This document shows, one piece after another, positions 19,505 through 28,539 of a stretch of 64,000 nt of DNA. The stretch covers positions 4,601,001 through 4,665,000 of the forward strand of contig NZ_CP147020.1 in the NCBI RefSeq assembly GCF_037126435.1, read 5' to 3'. A program made the translations under genes and the position numbers. The stretch comes from Bernardetia sp. ABR2-2B (GTDB lineage: Bacteria > Bacteroidota > Bacteroidia > Cytophagales > Bernardetiaceae). Positions within the stretch are counted from its first letter, which is position 1. Each line of letters starts with the position of its first letter. The notes below the pieces were generated by a model, which worked only from the letters and a program-made list of their open reading frames with translations, ran no database searches and was not told the DNA's origin.

Positions 19505-20311
19505 ATGAATTATACTACTCCAACTAACGAAGAAAAAGACTTAGAAAAAGAATCTCAGTCAGTTCTATCATCTGATTCGGTTGCCATAGATGATAATTTG
19601 GATACAAATGAAACGAGTATAGATGATTTGCCTATTAGCAGTCAAGCTGATTCTATTTCAGACTTGCCTAATCAAAGTCCGATTGCCTTTGACAAATCGG
19701 CTATTTTGCCTTTAGAAGAATTAGAAGTAAATTACGAGTGGATTAGCGCAACCGATGAATTTAATCAAACCAGTACACAATCAAATGCCTCAGAAGATTT
19801 GGATATAACATCTGATTATCTTGATGAGTCATCTACTTTATCAAAAAAATCTTCCCTATCAGATATGAAATCCAAATCTAATTTATTCTTAGGAATTATA
19901 CTCTCATTAGTCGGAGCATTAGGAGCAGCCTATATATGGGGCAAAACTACTATGCTAATAGACGAATATATAGAACAACATCATTATGCTTTTATGGCTA
20001 TTTTGGTTGGGCTTTTTGCAGCTTTAGGAATGAGAATTGGAGGTAGAGGACACCGTCCTGTTTTTGGAGTAGTAGCTGTCTTGATTACTGTTTTAGGTTT
20101 TTTTGTGGGAAATGTATTGGCTGCCGTCGAACCTATCGTACAAAGTTTTCAGCTTTCTTATATAGAAACATTTACTACTTTTGATATTTCTCATTTGTGG
20201 GGATTCTTGAAAGACCGTTTTGAATATGTTGATATTGCATTTTATGCCCTTGGATTCTTCTTTGCTTATTATTTTTCTTTCAGTAAGCCAAAAATGTTGT
20301 TTAAAAAATAA
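19505..20311 (+). CDS. membrane protein with acidic disordered N-terminus
   Basis: A 268-residue protein without a recognised family. Residues 1-125 are rich in Ser, Asp and Glu and probably disordered (for example SSDSVAIDDNLDTNETSIDD). The rest holds about four membrane helices: LFLGIILSLVGALGAAYIW, FMAILVGLFAALGMRIGG, PVFGVVAVLITVLGFFVGNV and FYALGFFFAYYF. It is followed after 120 bases by mraY on the same strand, but a -7-like element lies between them, so co-transcription is uncertain. Confidence 0.75.
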   Translation: MNYTTPTNEEKDLEKESQSVLSSDSVAIDDNLDTNETSIDDLPISSQADSISDLPNQSPIAFDKSAILPLEELEVNYEWISATDEFNQTSTQSNASEDLDITSDYLDESSTLSKKSSLSDMKSKSNLFLGIILSLVGALGAAYIWGKTTMLIDEYIEQHHYAFMAILVGLFAALGMRIGGRGHRPVFGVVAVLITVLGFFVGNVLAAVEPIVQSFQLSYIETFTTFDISHLWGFLKDRFEYVDIAFYALGFFFAYYFSFSKPKMLFKK

Positions 20312-20375
20312 AAATATATCCGCTCAAAAATAACAATAAGCATTTTACTTTATAGAGGTAGAATGCTTTTTTTTG

Positions 20376-20383
20376 TAGCTTTG
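20376..20383 (+). promoter_or_regulatory. candidate -7 element of mraY
   Basis: TAGCTTTG matches TAnnTTTG, 49 bases before the mraY ATG. The -33 position is not a clear TTTG. Confidence 0.4.
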
Positions 20384-20431
20384 CTTTTTACAATACCACC
20401 CAAATTTAATCCATAACTATTTAATTGTTCC

Positions 20432-21652
20432 ATGTTATATTATCTATTTCGCTTTTTACGTGAACAGTTCGAACTCTCTGGTGCAGGTCTTTTCCAGTAT
20501 ATTAGTTTTCGTGCTATGTTGGCAGCTTTTTTATCTCTCCTAATTAGTGTCGTTTTTGGCAAGAAAATAATTCTTTTTCTTCAAAAACAACAAATTGGAG
20601 AAACGGTTAGAGATTTGGGACTTAAAGGAGAAAACCTAAAGGCAGGAACACCTACGATGGGAGGAATAATTATTTTGGCTGCAACGCTTATTCCTACTCT
20701 TCTTTTGGCTCAACTTCATAATATTTATATTTTGCTTTTGATTATCTCTACTGTTTGGCTTGGAGCTATTGGTTTTTTAGATGATTATATAAAAGTCGTT
20801 CGTAAGGATAAGGCAGGACTTTCAGGAAAATTCAAAATTCTAGGGCAAGTAGGCATCGGAATTTTGATTGGTATTGCTATGTATTATCATCCAGATGTTT
20901 TGATGAGAGAATTTAGCACAGGTATAAATGCTGCTGATGACTATACTAGCTACGTAAACTCTAGCTTTGAAGACATAAAATCCTTAAAAACGACGATTCC
21001 ATTTATAAAAAATAATGAACTAGATTACCGAACACTTGTTCCTGACTTTTTGGGAGAATACGGCGTAATTATTTTTTATATTCTTGTTGTTACTTTTATT
21101 ATTACAGCCGTTTCGAATGGTGCAAATCTAACAGATGGTTTGGATGGCTTGGCAGCAGGAACGACAGCAATTATTGCAACTGCTTTGAGCGTTTTGGCGT
21201 ATGTTTCGGGTAATCTTATTTTTGCTGATTATCTCAATATTATGTATTTGCCCAACACAGGCGAAGTAGTGATTTTTTGCGCTGCTTTTATGGGGGCTTG
21301 TATTGGGTTTTTGTGGTATAATTCTTTTCCTGCACAGGTCTTTATGGGAGATACAGGAAGTTTGTCTTTAGGTGGAATTATTGCTGTTTTGGCTATTACA
21401 CTTCGAAAAGAACTTATGATTCCGATTCTTTGTGGCGTATTTTTGATAGAAAACTTATCTGTAATGATGCAAGTAGCTTATTTTAAATATACCAAAAAGA
21501 AGTTCGGAGAAGGCAGACGTATTTTCTTAATGTCGCCTCTTCATCATCATTATCAAAAAAAGGGTTTGCATGAAGTCAAAATTGTTACTCGCTTTTGGAT
21601 TGTAGGAATTTTGCTTGTCATTATTGCATTAGCGACTCTCAAAATTAGATAA
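20432..21652 (+). CDS. mraY: phospho-N-acetylmuramoyl-pentapeptide transferase
   Basis: Transfers phospho-MurNAc-pentapeptide from UDP to undecaprenyl phosphate, giving lipid I in peptidoglycan synthesis at the inner membrane. The 406-residue, roughly ten-helix protein has the three family motifs: GFLDDYIKV with D117-D118, [12 protein letters not shown] with D235 and D238, and [12 protein letters not shown] with D307, plus the HHHYQKKG cluster on the cytoplasmic face. A long insert before the NLTDG helix (residues about 150-210) is usual in Bacteroidota. It lies outside any division-cell-wall cluster: its neighbours are an unknown membrane protein and a convergent HNH gene. Confidence 0.96.
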   Translation: MLYYLFRFLREQFELSGAGLFQYISFRAMLAAFLSLLISVVFGKKIILFLQKQQIGETVRDLGLKGENLKAGTPTMGGIIILAATLIPTLLLAQLHNIYILLLIISTVWLGAIGFLDDYIKVVRKDKAGLSGKFKILGQVGIGILIGIAMYYHPDVLMREFSTGINAADDYTSYVNSSFEDIKSLKTTIPFIKNNELDYRTLVPDFLGEYGVIIFYILVVTFIITAVSNGANLTDGLDGLAAGTTAIIATALSVLAYVSGNLIFADYLNIMYLPNTGEVVIFCAAFMGACIGFLWYNSFPAQVFMGDTGSLSLGGIIAVLAITLRKELMIPILCGVFLIENLSVMMQVAYFKYTKKKFGEGRRIFLMSPLHHHYQKKGLHEVKIVTRFWIVGILLVIIALATLKIR

Positions 21653-21718
21653 AAAACATAGGTTCTCTGAAAGTTTTTGTGGAAGTCGTCTGTAAAATAC
21701 CGAAAATGGTAAAAAATT

Positions 21719-21746
21719 GTAGGGAAAAGACACGTCTTTTCTACCC
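21719..21746. repeat. hairpin repeat downstream of mraY
   Basis: GTAGGGAAAAGACACGTCTTTTCTACCC folds into a hairpin with an AAAAGAC/GTCTTTT core. It lies between mraY and the terminator and is not needed for termination. Confidence 0.5.
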
Positions 21747-21820
21747 AGTAGGTAATTTGATAGTTCACAACAAAAAAAACATTATATTAGTATTTCAGTA
21801 AAGCAACGCCAATAACGATA

Positions 21821-21856
21821 AAACCTTCTCAAAATGAATTTGAGAAGGTTTTTTTA
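21821..21856 (+). terminator. rho-independent terminator after mraY
   Basis: AACCTTCTCAAA / TTTGAGAAGGTT, a 12-bp stem with a 5-base loop, followed by a T tract. Confidence 0.9.
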
Positions 21857-21909
21857 TAATTATGGAGCAATCAAAATCTTTGTTTTGTCGCTATTTTTCT
21901 AGAATTATT

Positions 21910-22413
21910 TTAGGCATGTTGCAAAAACTGTTTCCAGTTTTCGTCTCCCATTCTTGAAAATTCACGTAAAAACATCACAAAAGTAGGTTTGAATGGTTTG
22001 TAAGGCAATTTCATTCCTACATCTTCAAGACTAAAATCACTTTTCTTTGAATTACAACGCTGACAAGCACTTACTAAGTTTGTCCAAGATGTTTTTCCAC
22101 CTTGTGAACGTGGAATAACGTGGTCTAAAGTAAGGTTTTTTGTGCTATTGCAATACACACACTGATTTGCATCTCGCTTGAAAATATTTTGACGTGTAAG
22201 CATCACTCCTCTGTATGGAATATTGACGTAAGAATTTAGACGAATAACAGAAGGAGCAGCAAAAGATTTGTTTACTGTTTGGATAAAACCATCAGGGACA
22301 GAATTTACCATTTCAGCTTTTTGTAGATAAACAAGCAAAAATGCTTTGGCTACACTACAAACAGAAATTGCACGATAATCTGCATTCAATACTAATACTT
22401 TCCGACCAATCAT
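21910..22413 (-). CDS. HNH endonuclease family protein
   Basis: A 167-residue protein of the compact HNH group common in Bacteroidota and Cyanobacteria. Residues 1-80 form an N-terminal domain (KVLVLNADYRAISVCSVAKA). The zinc-stabilised HNH module follows: CVYC (C85, C88), LDHVIPRSQGG (D97-H98), TNLVSACQRCNSKKSD (N112, C117, C120). These are the residues needed for a beta-beta-alpha metal nuclease, so the fold looks intact. The role is unknown; restriction, repair and mobile DNA have all been suggested for relatives. The gene is alone, convergent with mraY. Confidence 0.9.
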   Translation of the reverse strand: MIGRKVLVLNADYRAISVCSVAKAFLLVYLQKAEMVNSVPDGFIQTVNKSFAAPSVIRLNSYVNIPYRGVMLTRQNIFKRDANQCVYCNSTKNLTLDHVIPRSQGGKTSWTNLVSACQRCNSKKSDFSLEDVGMKLPYKPFKPTFVMFLREFSRMGDENWKQFLQHA

Positions 22414-22714
22414 GATTTTAGAATTTTGGATTAATGGACAATCAAATAAAAATAAAACTAATTATATAACATAAAAATAGGATTATTAAATTCTGCATAT
22501 GCCAAAATTATGCAAATTAAATTTGTTAAAATGTTAATTAAGTATTAATTTATCATTAAAATAATAATATAAGCCTAATTTTTATCATATACTTATCCAA
22601 AACCAAAAAATAAATAAGAAAGTTCATTAATCAATTACGAATTACGAATTTAATGAAACACAAAAATTAAATTGTATTTTTTAGTTCGATATTTTATTTT
22701 CCGTAATCCGTAAT
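22414..22714. repeat. intergenic region with CGTAAT-type repeats, family B
   Basis: Holds two stretches of the dispersed family B repeat: AATTACGAATTACGAATTTAA at 22633-22653 and, in opposite orientation, CCGTAATCCGTAATTTATTCC at 22701-22721, which reaches the stop codon of the DUF1573 gene. The two copies could pair to make a long hairpin. The rest is AT-rich and shows no gene. Confidence 0.55.
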
Positions 22715-23095
22715 TTATTCCACCACTTCGCCATTAAAACGAAGAACAACAGGCTCGTTTTCGCCAGTTATCATCACAGTAACAGTCTTACTAAACGCTC
22801 CAATTTTGGCAGCATTAAAAGTCGCTTTTATGTTGCTTGATTGCCCTGCTGGGATAGCTTCTTTTGAAAACTCTACACCTGTACAGCCACAAGAACCTTT
22901 TGCAGATTGAATAACAATTGGATTCTTGCCTGTATTGACAAACTCATAACTTGCTGTTACAGACTTTCCTTTCTGTATTTTTCCAAATTCAATACTGGTT
23001 TGTTTCCAATTAATGGAGTTATAAGCAGGAGAAAAAGCGAACAAAAAAGAAAGTGTAACGAGTGTGAAAAGAAAACCAAAAAATTGCTTTTGCAT
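22715..23095 (-). CDS. secreted DUF1573-domain protein
   Basis: A 126-residue protein: signal peptide 1-23 (FLFTLVTLSFLFAFSPAY), then one DUF1573 Ig-like domain with FGKIQKGKSVTASYEFVNTG, SAKGSCGCTGVEFSKEAIPA and KTVTVMITGENEPVVLRF. The CGCT motif and pattern are typical. Such small periplasmic domains are abundant in Bacteroidota but have no established function. The spacer to the divergent histidine kinase gene holds family D repeats. Confidence 0.88.
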   Translation of the reverse strand: MQKQFFGFLFTLVTLSFLFAFSPAYNSINWKQTSIEFGKIQKGKSVTASYEFVNTGKNPIVIQSAKGSCGCTGVEFSKEAIPAGQSSNIKATFNAAKIGAFSKTVTVMITGENEPVVLRFNGEVVE

Positions 23096-23240
23096 AATTT
23101 TGAAAATTTAAAGTGTAAATAACGATTTGATAAAACTAAGTCGTCGTTGCAACAAGAACTTATACAAATGTACGGCAAAACCTCTTTGAACGCTGTTAAT
23201 GACTTTCAAAGGTTTGTTAAGGAGATGTTAATGGAAAATA

Positions 23241-23270
23241 AATTTAGATTTTAGAAGTTAGATTTTAGAA
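23241..23270. repeat. family D spacer repeat
   Basis: Two near-identical half units, AATTTAGATTTTAGAA and GTTAGATTTTAGAA, in direct order, upstream of the histidine kinase gene. Related sequences at 17223-17427 and 44459-44487. Confidence 0.5.
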
Positions 23271-23346
23271 CGGATGAAATAAAATTCTGATAATTTGTAG
23301 TTAATTAAATTTGTCTCCTTTCAATTCTGACTTCTAAATTTGTATT

Positions 23347-24669
23347 ATGAACAAACGAACAATTACTCTTCTTTTAATCTTTGCTCTGCTTTCTATTTTC
23401 GGAATTATTTCTATTCAGATTTATTGGGTACAACGAGCCTTTGATGCAAATAGAAAACAAAACGAACAAAAAATACAGGTTGCTTTACAAAATATTGCCG
23501 AAAAAATAGCCGATTATAGCAAAACTACTTTGCCTTCTCAAAGTCCGATTAATCAACTTTCTAGTGATTATTATACCGTAAGCGTAAATTGTGAAATTGA
23601 TGCTGCTGTATTGGAATATTTTTTAAAAAATGAGTTTTCGAAGCGAAATATCAAGACTGATTTTGAATATGGAATTTATGATTGTGATAGCGAAAAAATG
23701 GTGTATGGAAATTATATTTCTTTAAATCAGGACACTAAAAAAGCAAAGCAACTTAAAAAAGAGCTTCCCAAATGGGAGGGGCAAAACTATTATTTTGGTA
23801 TTCGTTTTCCTTCAGTTTCTTCTAGGCTTGTTTCAGAAATGGATATTTGGATATTTTTATCTGTAATCTTGCTTTTAGTTATTTTCTTTTTGGTCTATGG
23901 AATGTTTTTTATAATTACACAAAGGCAATTTTCACAAGCCCAAAAACAGTTTATCAATAATATCACGCACGAACTAAAAACACCCATTTCTATTTTAGGT
24001 ATTGCTGCAAAGGTGTTGATAAATAATAATGAAAACACAGAAATTACAGAGGAACAAACCCAAAAAAATAAAGAAAGAAAAAATCAATATGCCATTATTG
24101 TAAAAGAACAAACTGAAAGATTAGACTCTCAAGTAGAAAAACTTGTCGAACTTTTGATGTTAGAACGAAGTAGTTATGTTCCTCTTTCCTTAGAAAAAAT
24201 TGACCTTAAAAAAACAATTGAAGAAACCATAAATAGTTTTGAATTGGAGGTTTTGGCAAAACAGGATTTTCAGAATCAAGATTTCAAAATTCGATTCATA
24301 GGCATAGAAAGCGAGATTTTCATAAAAGCTGATAAAGTTCATTTTCAAAATATGTTACATAACCTGTTAGAAAACGCATTTAAGTACAATAAAAATATTC
24401 CTTTTGTAGAAATTGCTATATTAATTCAATCAAAAAATAAGCTTACTCTGTCTATAAAAGATAATGGAATAGGAATTGATAAAAAATTTCAAAAGCGAAT
24501 ATTTGATAAGTTTTTTAGAGTTCAAAACAAGGATATTCATACAACAAAAGGATTCGGATTAGGACTTAGTTACATCAGACAAGTAATAAAAGCTCACAAA
24601 TGGAAAATAAATTTGAAAAGCAAAGTTAATGAAGGCTCAATTTTTTTCATAGAACTACTCTACTTTTAA
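23347..24669 (+). CDS. orphan sensor histidine kinase
   Basis: A 440-residue membrane kinase. Helices near 7-28 and 170-195 enclose a periplasmic domain of about 140 residues with two cysteines (VNCEIDA, YDCDSEK) that could bridge. The cytoplasmic part has a HisKA box NNITHELKTPISIL with H208, an N box NMLHNLLENAFKYN, G1 LSIKDNGIGID and G2 GFGLGLSYIRQV. All catalytic boxes look intact. In Bacteroidota such kinases usually sit beside a response regulator; none is found here, so its partner lies elsewhere. The gene ends at a terminator shared with the convergent subtilase gene. Confidence 0.92.
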   Translation: MNKRTITLLLIFALLSIFGIISIQIYWVQRAFDANRKQNEQKIQVALQNIAEKIADYSKTTLPSQSPINQLSSDYYTVSVNCEIDAAVLEYFLKNEFSKRNIKTDFEYGIYDCDSEKMVYGNYISLNQDTKKAKQLKKELPKWEGQNYYFGIRFPSVSSRLVSEMDIWIFLSVILLLVIFFLVYGMFFIITQRQFSQAQKQFINNITHELKTPISILGIAAKVLINNNENTEITEEQTQKNKERKNQYAIIVKEQTERLDSQVEKLVELLMLERSSYVPLSLEKIDLKKTIEETINSFELEVLAKQDFQNQDFKIRFIGIESEIFIKADKVHFQNMLHNLLENAFKYNKNIPFVEIAILIQSKNKLTLSIKDNGIGIDKKFQKRIFDKFFRVQNKDIHTTKGFGLGLSYIRQVIKAHKWKINLKSKVNEGSIFFIELLYF

Positions 24670-24738
24670 CGTGAACTTGGTATTAAAACAATCTGAAACA
24701 TCTCTCTATCTACTAGAAAAACTATTCAAAATAGCTGC

Positions 24739-24776
24739 AAAAAAAGAGACTGTCCGAAAAGGTCAGCCTCTTTTTT
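24739..24776. terminator. bidirectional terminator between kinase and subtilase genes
   Basis: AAAAAAGAGACTGTCC, GAAAA loop, GGTCAGCCTCTTTTTT: a stem with a few mismatches, flanked by A and T tracts so that it can work on both strands. Confidence 0.8.
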
Positions 24777-24816
24777 GACTAAATTTATTTAAGATATTGT
24801 GGTAGAGTTATTTTGT

Positions 24817-24848
24817 TGTTGGTATCGCTTCGAAAACACCAATAATGG
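24817..24848. repeat. TGTTGGT...ACACCAA hairpin repeat, family C, copy 1
   Basis: TGTTGGTATCGCTTCG followed by AAAACACCAATAATGGC. The ends pair (TTGGT/ACCAA). A second copy with the same core, TGTTGGTGTCGCTTCGCT and AAAACACCAACAATGGC, lies at 35799-35832, 11 kb away. Confidence 0.65.
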
Positions 24849-24866
24849 CTTTGAAATGTTTTTGAA

Positions 24867-26576
24867 TTAATCCTTGATAATCTTGATTGTTCCTTGATAA
24901 TTTTGTCCTTCTATTCTTAAAATATACATTCCTTTAGGTACAACAGGAAATTCAATTTCTTTTTTATTTGTACTCAGAATATCAGTCAAAATTAGTTTTC
25001 CTTGTAAGTTATAAACTTGTAGATTCAGAATTTCATTAGCAATAAATAGCTTTTCATCTACTTCTATATGCAAACTATTTGCTACTGGATTAGGAAAAAC
25101 ACGAACTTGAGAATTTTTACTTGTCAAATCTTCATTTTCTTCTCCTAAAATAATTTCAATTTGGTTTAACCTATTAAAGTTAGGAATGCCATAGCCGTAC
25201 TGCTCGTTCGGACTAAAATAATTATCTCCAGCTCTACGCATTGCAAACATCACTTCTTTTTGAGTAAGGTCAGGGTTTTTTTGCATAAAACCAGCTACTA
25301 AGCCTGATATCAGTGGTGCAGCAAAAGAAGTTCCATTTGCAGAGCTAACTCCACCTTCCCGACTCAAAAGTGTTGTTCCTCCTCCCATTGCCATTACATC
25401 AGGCTTTATTCTTCCATCAGCACTATTTCCTAGAGAGGAAAAATTTGTTATTTGTTCGTTTCTATCTACTGCTCCAACAGCTAACACAGAAGGCGCATCA
25501 GCAGGAAAAGATATTTTTTGCCAAACATCATTCCCACTATTTCCTGCACTTGTTACTACTACAATTCCTTTTTCAGTTGCTATTTCGGCAGCTCTAGAGA
25601 TAAGAGTCGTTTTTCCATCTAAATCTTCGTGGCTATAGTTATAAATTGCATTATCAAAATCATAATAGCCTAAAGAAGATTGAATAATATCTACTCCCAA
25701 ACTATCTGCTTTTTCTGCGCCAACAGCCCAAAATGCTTCCTCAATAGGTCTTTCAGGACCATCTTCTTCTGTTAGAAGTAGATAATAAGTAGCCTCTGGA
25801 GCAGTTCCTATAATTTGTCCCTCTTGCTTTGATAGCATTGTAGAAAGAACTCTTGTTCCGTGATTAGAAGTACGATATATATTTTTTCCATTCCTAACTA
25901 CATCATAGACAAAAGGAATATCAGCATGTGCGAAAGCAGATATAGAGTTAGTATTGAGAAAACCACCATCTAAAACAGCAATATGAATTCCTTGCCCTAA
26001 ATATCCTTGTTCGTGCATCTTATCTACACCCAACATCTGAATTTGAGCTAAAGAATTTCCATAATCAAAATTTTCTTCTGTGTCTTTTATATCTGCTATT
26101 TTATTTACGTTAAACTCTTGACAAGTTTCTTCATCATTCAAAGATGCCACCTCACAAGTTGCCGAAACTCTATCTCTTTGGTTTGGGTTATTATGAATAA
26201 CTATCTTATTTATTTTTTCTACAAAAGAAAGGTTTTGAATTTCTGTAAAAGTAGCTTCATCTGCTGTTACGATAGCTGCATTAAACCATTTTATGCCATG
26301 ACTTACAGTTGCACCCAAATCTTTTATCTGATTAATGTAATCAATGTTTACAGGTAAATCTTGCTCTGTAATAGAAATTCCTTGTTTATTTCTTCTATCA
26401 ACTGCTTTTTGGGTAAGAAACTCTAAAGGACGGCTAATTGAAAAAGATGTTCCATTTTTATCTGTAAAATAAACCAATCTTTCTTCGCTAATCTGAGAAA
26501 AAACAGAATGAGAAAACCCTGCACTAAAAAAGATAATAATAATTAATTGTACAAATAGTAATTGTTTTAGTTTCAT
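24867..26576 (-). CDS. secreted subtilase (S8) with type IX sorting domain
   Basis: A 569-residue serine protease expected to cross the outer membrane by the type IX system. Order: signal peptide 1-27 (SAGFSHSVFSQ); an inhibitor-like propeptide; the S8 catalytic domain with IAVLDGGFL (D203), NHGTRVLS (H239), VVTSAGNSGND (oxyanion Asn) and NGTSFAAPLISG (S417); and a C-terminal Por-type sorting domain beginning VRVFPNPVANSLHIEV and ending YILRIEGQNYQGTIKIIKD. The triad is complete, so it is likely active on extracellular protein. It is monocistronic and shares a terminator with the convergent kinase gene. Confidence 0.93.
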   Translation of the reverse strand: MKLKQLLFVQLIIIIFFSAGFSHSVFSQISEERLVYFTDKNGTSFSISRPLEFLTQKAVDRRNKQGISITEQDLPVNIDYINQIKDLGATVSHGIKWFNAAIVTADEATFTEIQNLSFVEKINKIVIHNNPNQRDRVSATCEVASLNDEETCQEFNVNKIADIKDTEENFDYGNSLAQIQMLGVDKMHEQGYLGQGIHIAVLDGGFLNTNSISAFAHADIPFVYDVVRNGKNIYRTSNHGTRVLSTMLSKQEGQIIGTAPEATYYLLLTEEDGPERPIEEAFWAVGAEKADSLGVDIIQSSLGYYDFDNAIYNYSHEDLDGKTTLISRAAEIATEKGIVVVTSAGNSGNDVWQKISFPADAPSVLAVGAVDRNEQITNFSSLGNSADGRIKPDVMAMGGGTTLLSREGGVSSANGTSFAAPLISGLVAGFMQKNPDLTQKEVMFAMRRAGDNYFSPNEQYGYGIPNFNRLNQIEIILGEENEDLTSKNSQVRVFPNPVANSLHIEVDEKLFIANEILNLQVYNLQGKLILTDILSTNKKEIEFPVVPKGMYILRIEGQNYQGTIKIIKD

Positions 26577-26793
26577 ATATAATATATCGTTAGTTTGTTG
26601 AACAATTTTCAGAAAAATAATATTCTGATAAAAGTAGTATTTACCAAAGGCTAAATTGCATAATTACAAATATAGCATTTATTTATTTTTAAATCTCTCA
26701 AAGATTCTCTAGCATCTTCTTTATTACCTTTTTATACTAACTTATTTTAGGCTATTTAACTTTTATTTTAAAGAATTAAAATAGGAAACAAAT

Positions 26794-27951
26794 CTAAATT
26801 TGCTCATAAAGCTCCAGAACTTTCTTTGCTAAATTTTCCCACGAGTATTTTTCCTTAAAAACACGCAGATTTTTACCATAATCTGTAGTTTCCTTTTTCT
26901 CAAAAAGTTCTTCTATGGCATTCTGAATGGCTTTTGGTGTTGTATTTTCAGCTATCGTTCCTGCATTATAAGGCTCAATCAAATCACGAAGCCCACCCAC
27001 ATCAGTAACGACAGAAGGCACTTCAAAGTGAAAAGCGATTGCCGAAACTCCACTTTGAGTAGCGTGTCTATACGGTAAAACATTGGCATCGGCAGCCGAA
27101 AAAAGCAAATTTACTTCGCTATCTGAAACATAGCGCAGACGAGTATCAATATTTTGCTTTTTGGGATGATTGTCTAAACTACTTTGAAGTTCTTTATTTT
27201 CACTATCTGACAAATAAGATTCTCCAGCAATAATTAAAAAATAATCGTCATCTAAATATTTAAAGGCTTCTAAAAGCAAGTCCAAACCTTTATATTTTCT
27301 AACAAAACCGAAATAAAGTAATATTTTTTTATTTTCAACTTTATCAATTCCTGTATCTTCTAAAAGTCCTAGTTTTTGTAATGCTTCTTCTCTTTTTATT
27401 TTTTCCCCAAAATGCTCATAAATTGGGTGTGGATGGAAAATATATTTTGCATTTGGCTTTCTCTCCAAAAGGTCTTTCTCAACTGATTTGCTCATCACGA
27501 TATAAGCATCTGTATTTTTCAAGAAATACTTTGTGAATATCTCATCAAAAAAACGCTTTTCGTGTGGAATCATATTATCTACAATGACAATAGACTTTGT
27601 TCCTTTTTTCTTTAATTTTTTTGCAACTGTTCCCAAAGCTGGTGCAAAAAAAGGCAGCCAATAACGCATCAAAATTAAATTAGGTTCTTCTTTTGAGATT
27701 TTAGAGGCTGTCTGTAAATAGGAAATTGGATTTATACTACTGATTGTTCGTTGTGTCGGTATTTGGTCTGCATTATCTTCAGAAGTGGAATATTGTGTCT
27801 GCCCTGGGAAGAGAAACTCAGGATATTGTGTTGTGAAGTTATAAGCAGAAACAGAAATATTTATTTTTTCAAAATTACGATATAGAAGTGCATTAAACTG
27901 TGCAATTCCTCCACGAAACGGGTAAAAAGTAGATAGATAAGCTATTTTCAT
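26794..27951 (-). CDS. GT4-type glycosyltransferase
   Basis: A 385-residue GT-B fold protein. N-terminal IAYLSTFYPFRGGIAQFNAL is the usual acceptor-side opening with a GG loop. The C-terminal Rossmann half has KKILLYFGFVRKYKGLDLLL, FLIIAGESYLSD and the donor-site region SAADANVLPYRHATQSGVS followed by EVPSVVTDVGGLRDLIEP. Gln stands at the first Glu of the usual EX7E pair (QSGVSAIAFHFE), as in some members of this group. Donor and acceptor cannot be deduced. No glycan gene cluster surrounds it. Confidence 0.85.
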   Translation of the reverse strand: MKIAYLSTFYPFRGGIAQFNALLYRNFEKINISVSAYNFTTQYPEFLFPGQTQYSTSEDNADQIPTQRTISSINPISYLQTASKISKEEPNLILMRYWLPFFAPALGTVAKKLKKKGTKSIVIVDNMIPHEKRFFDEIFTKYFLKNTDAYIVMSKSVEKDLLERKPNAKYIFHPHPIYEHFGEKIKREEALQKLGLLEDTGIDKVENKKILLYFGFVRKYKGLDLLLEAFKYLDDDYFLIIAGESYLSDSENKELQSSLDNHPKKQNIDTRLRYVSDSEVNLLFSAADANVLPYRHATQSGVSAIAFHFEVPSVVTDVGGLRDLIEPYNAGTIAENTTPKAIQNAIEELFEKKETTDYGKNLRVFKEKYSWENLAKKVLELYEQI

Positions 27952-28005
27952 AGGATTAGGTTTGATGTTACCATAGTTTTCAACGGCATCTGTTTATAGT
28001 ATAAA

Positions 28006-28043
28006 AAATAAAAACCATCAATTAGTATTCTGATTGATGGTTT
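28006..28043 (-). terminator. terminator on the minus strand
   Basis: AAACCATCAAT / ATTGATGGTTT, 11-bp perfect stem with a 10-base loop, and a T-rich tail on the minus strand. It follows the small gene at 28127. Confidence 0.8.
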
Positions 28044-28126
28044 AAAGGACGCTATTTTTTGTTTTAAAATAAAGTTTTATTCGCATTATTTATTTTCCTT
28101 GATTATTATTATTTGGGCATTATACA

Positions 28127-28330
28127 TTACAATGCAGGTAAAAAATGAGGTGTTTCAGTCTGATTAGGTGGAGTTACTTTTGTCTTACTTGTCGTAGCAT
28201 TTGGGTATTCAGAATCTTTTTTATCTTTGTTATACTGCAAACGCATCATCACAAAAGCCATAACTATTAGAAACAATAAAGCTCCAATCGTTACATTCTC
28301 TTTGTGTTGTAAAAAAATATACTTTTTCAT
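28127..28330 (-). CDS. small single-helix membrane protein
   Basis: A 67-residue protein with one membrane helix (IGALLFLIVMAFVMMRL, about 16-32) and a polar, Thr/Pro-rich C-terminal tail. I recognise no family. A dedicated terminator follows it, which supports it being a real gene. The ATG at 28330 is followed by a Lys-rich start typical of an inside-in orientation. Confidence 0.5.
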   Translation of the reverse strand: MKKYIFLQHKENVTIGALLFLIVMAFVMMRLQYNKDKKDSEYPNATTSKTKVTPPNQTETPHFLPAL

Positions 28331-28539
28331 CAGTCATAAATTATTTAAAATAAAGTAGTTATTATTTTTATTCTTATTAAAAGTGTGATTTGTGAGTAAA
28401 TCAATAATAGTTTTACTATTACATAATCTTATACGGAAATAAAAGATAGTTGTTGCTACAATTACTTATTTTTCTGAAAATAATTCTTCAAAAAATGACA
28501 AAATAGGTTTTTACATATTTGTTTGTTGTGTATATTTTT

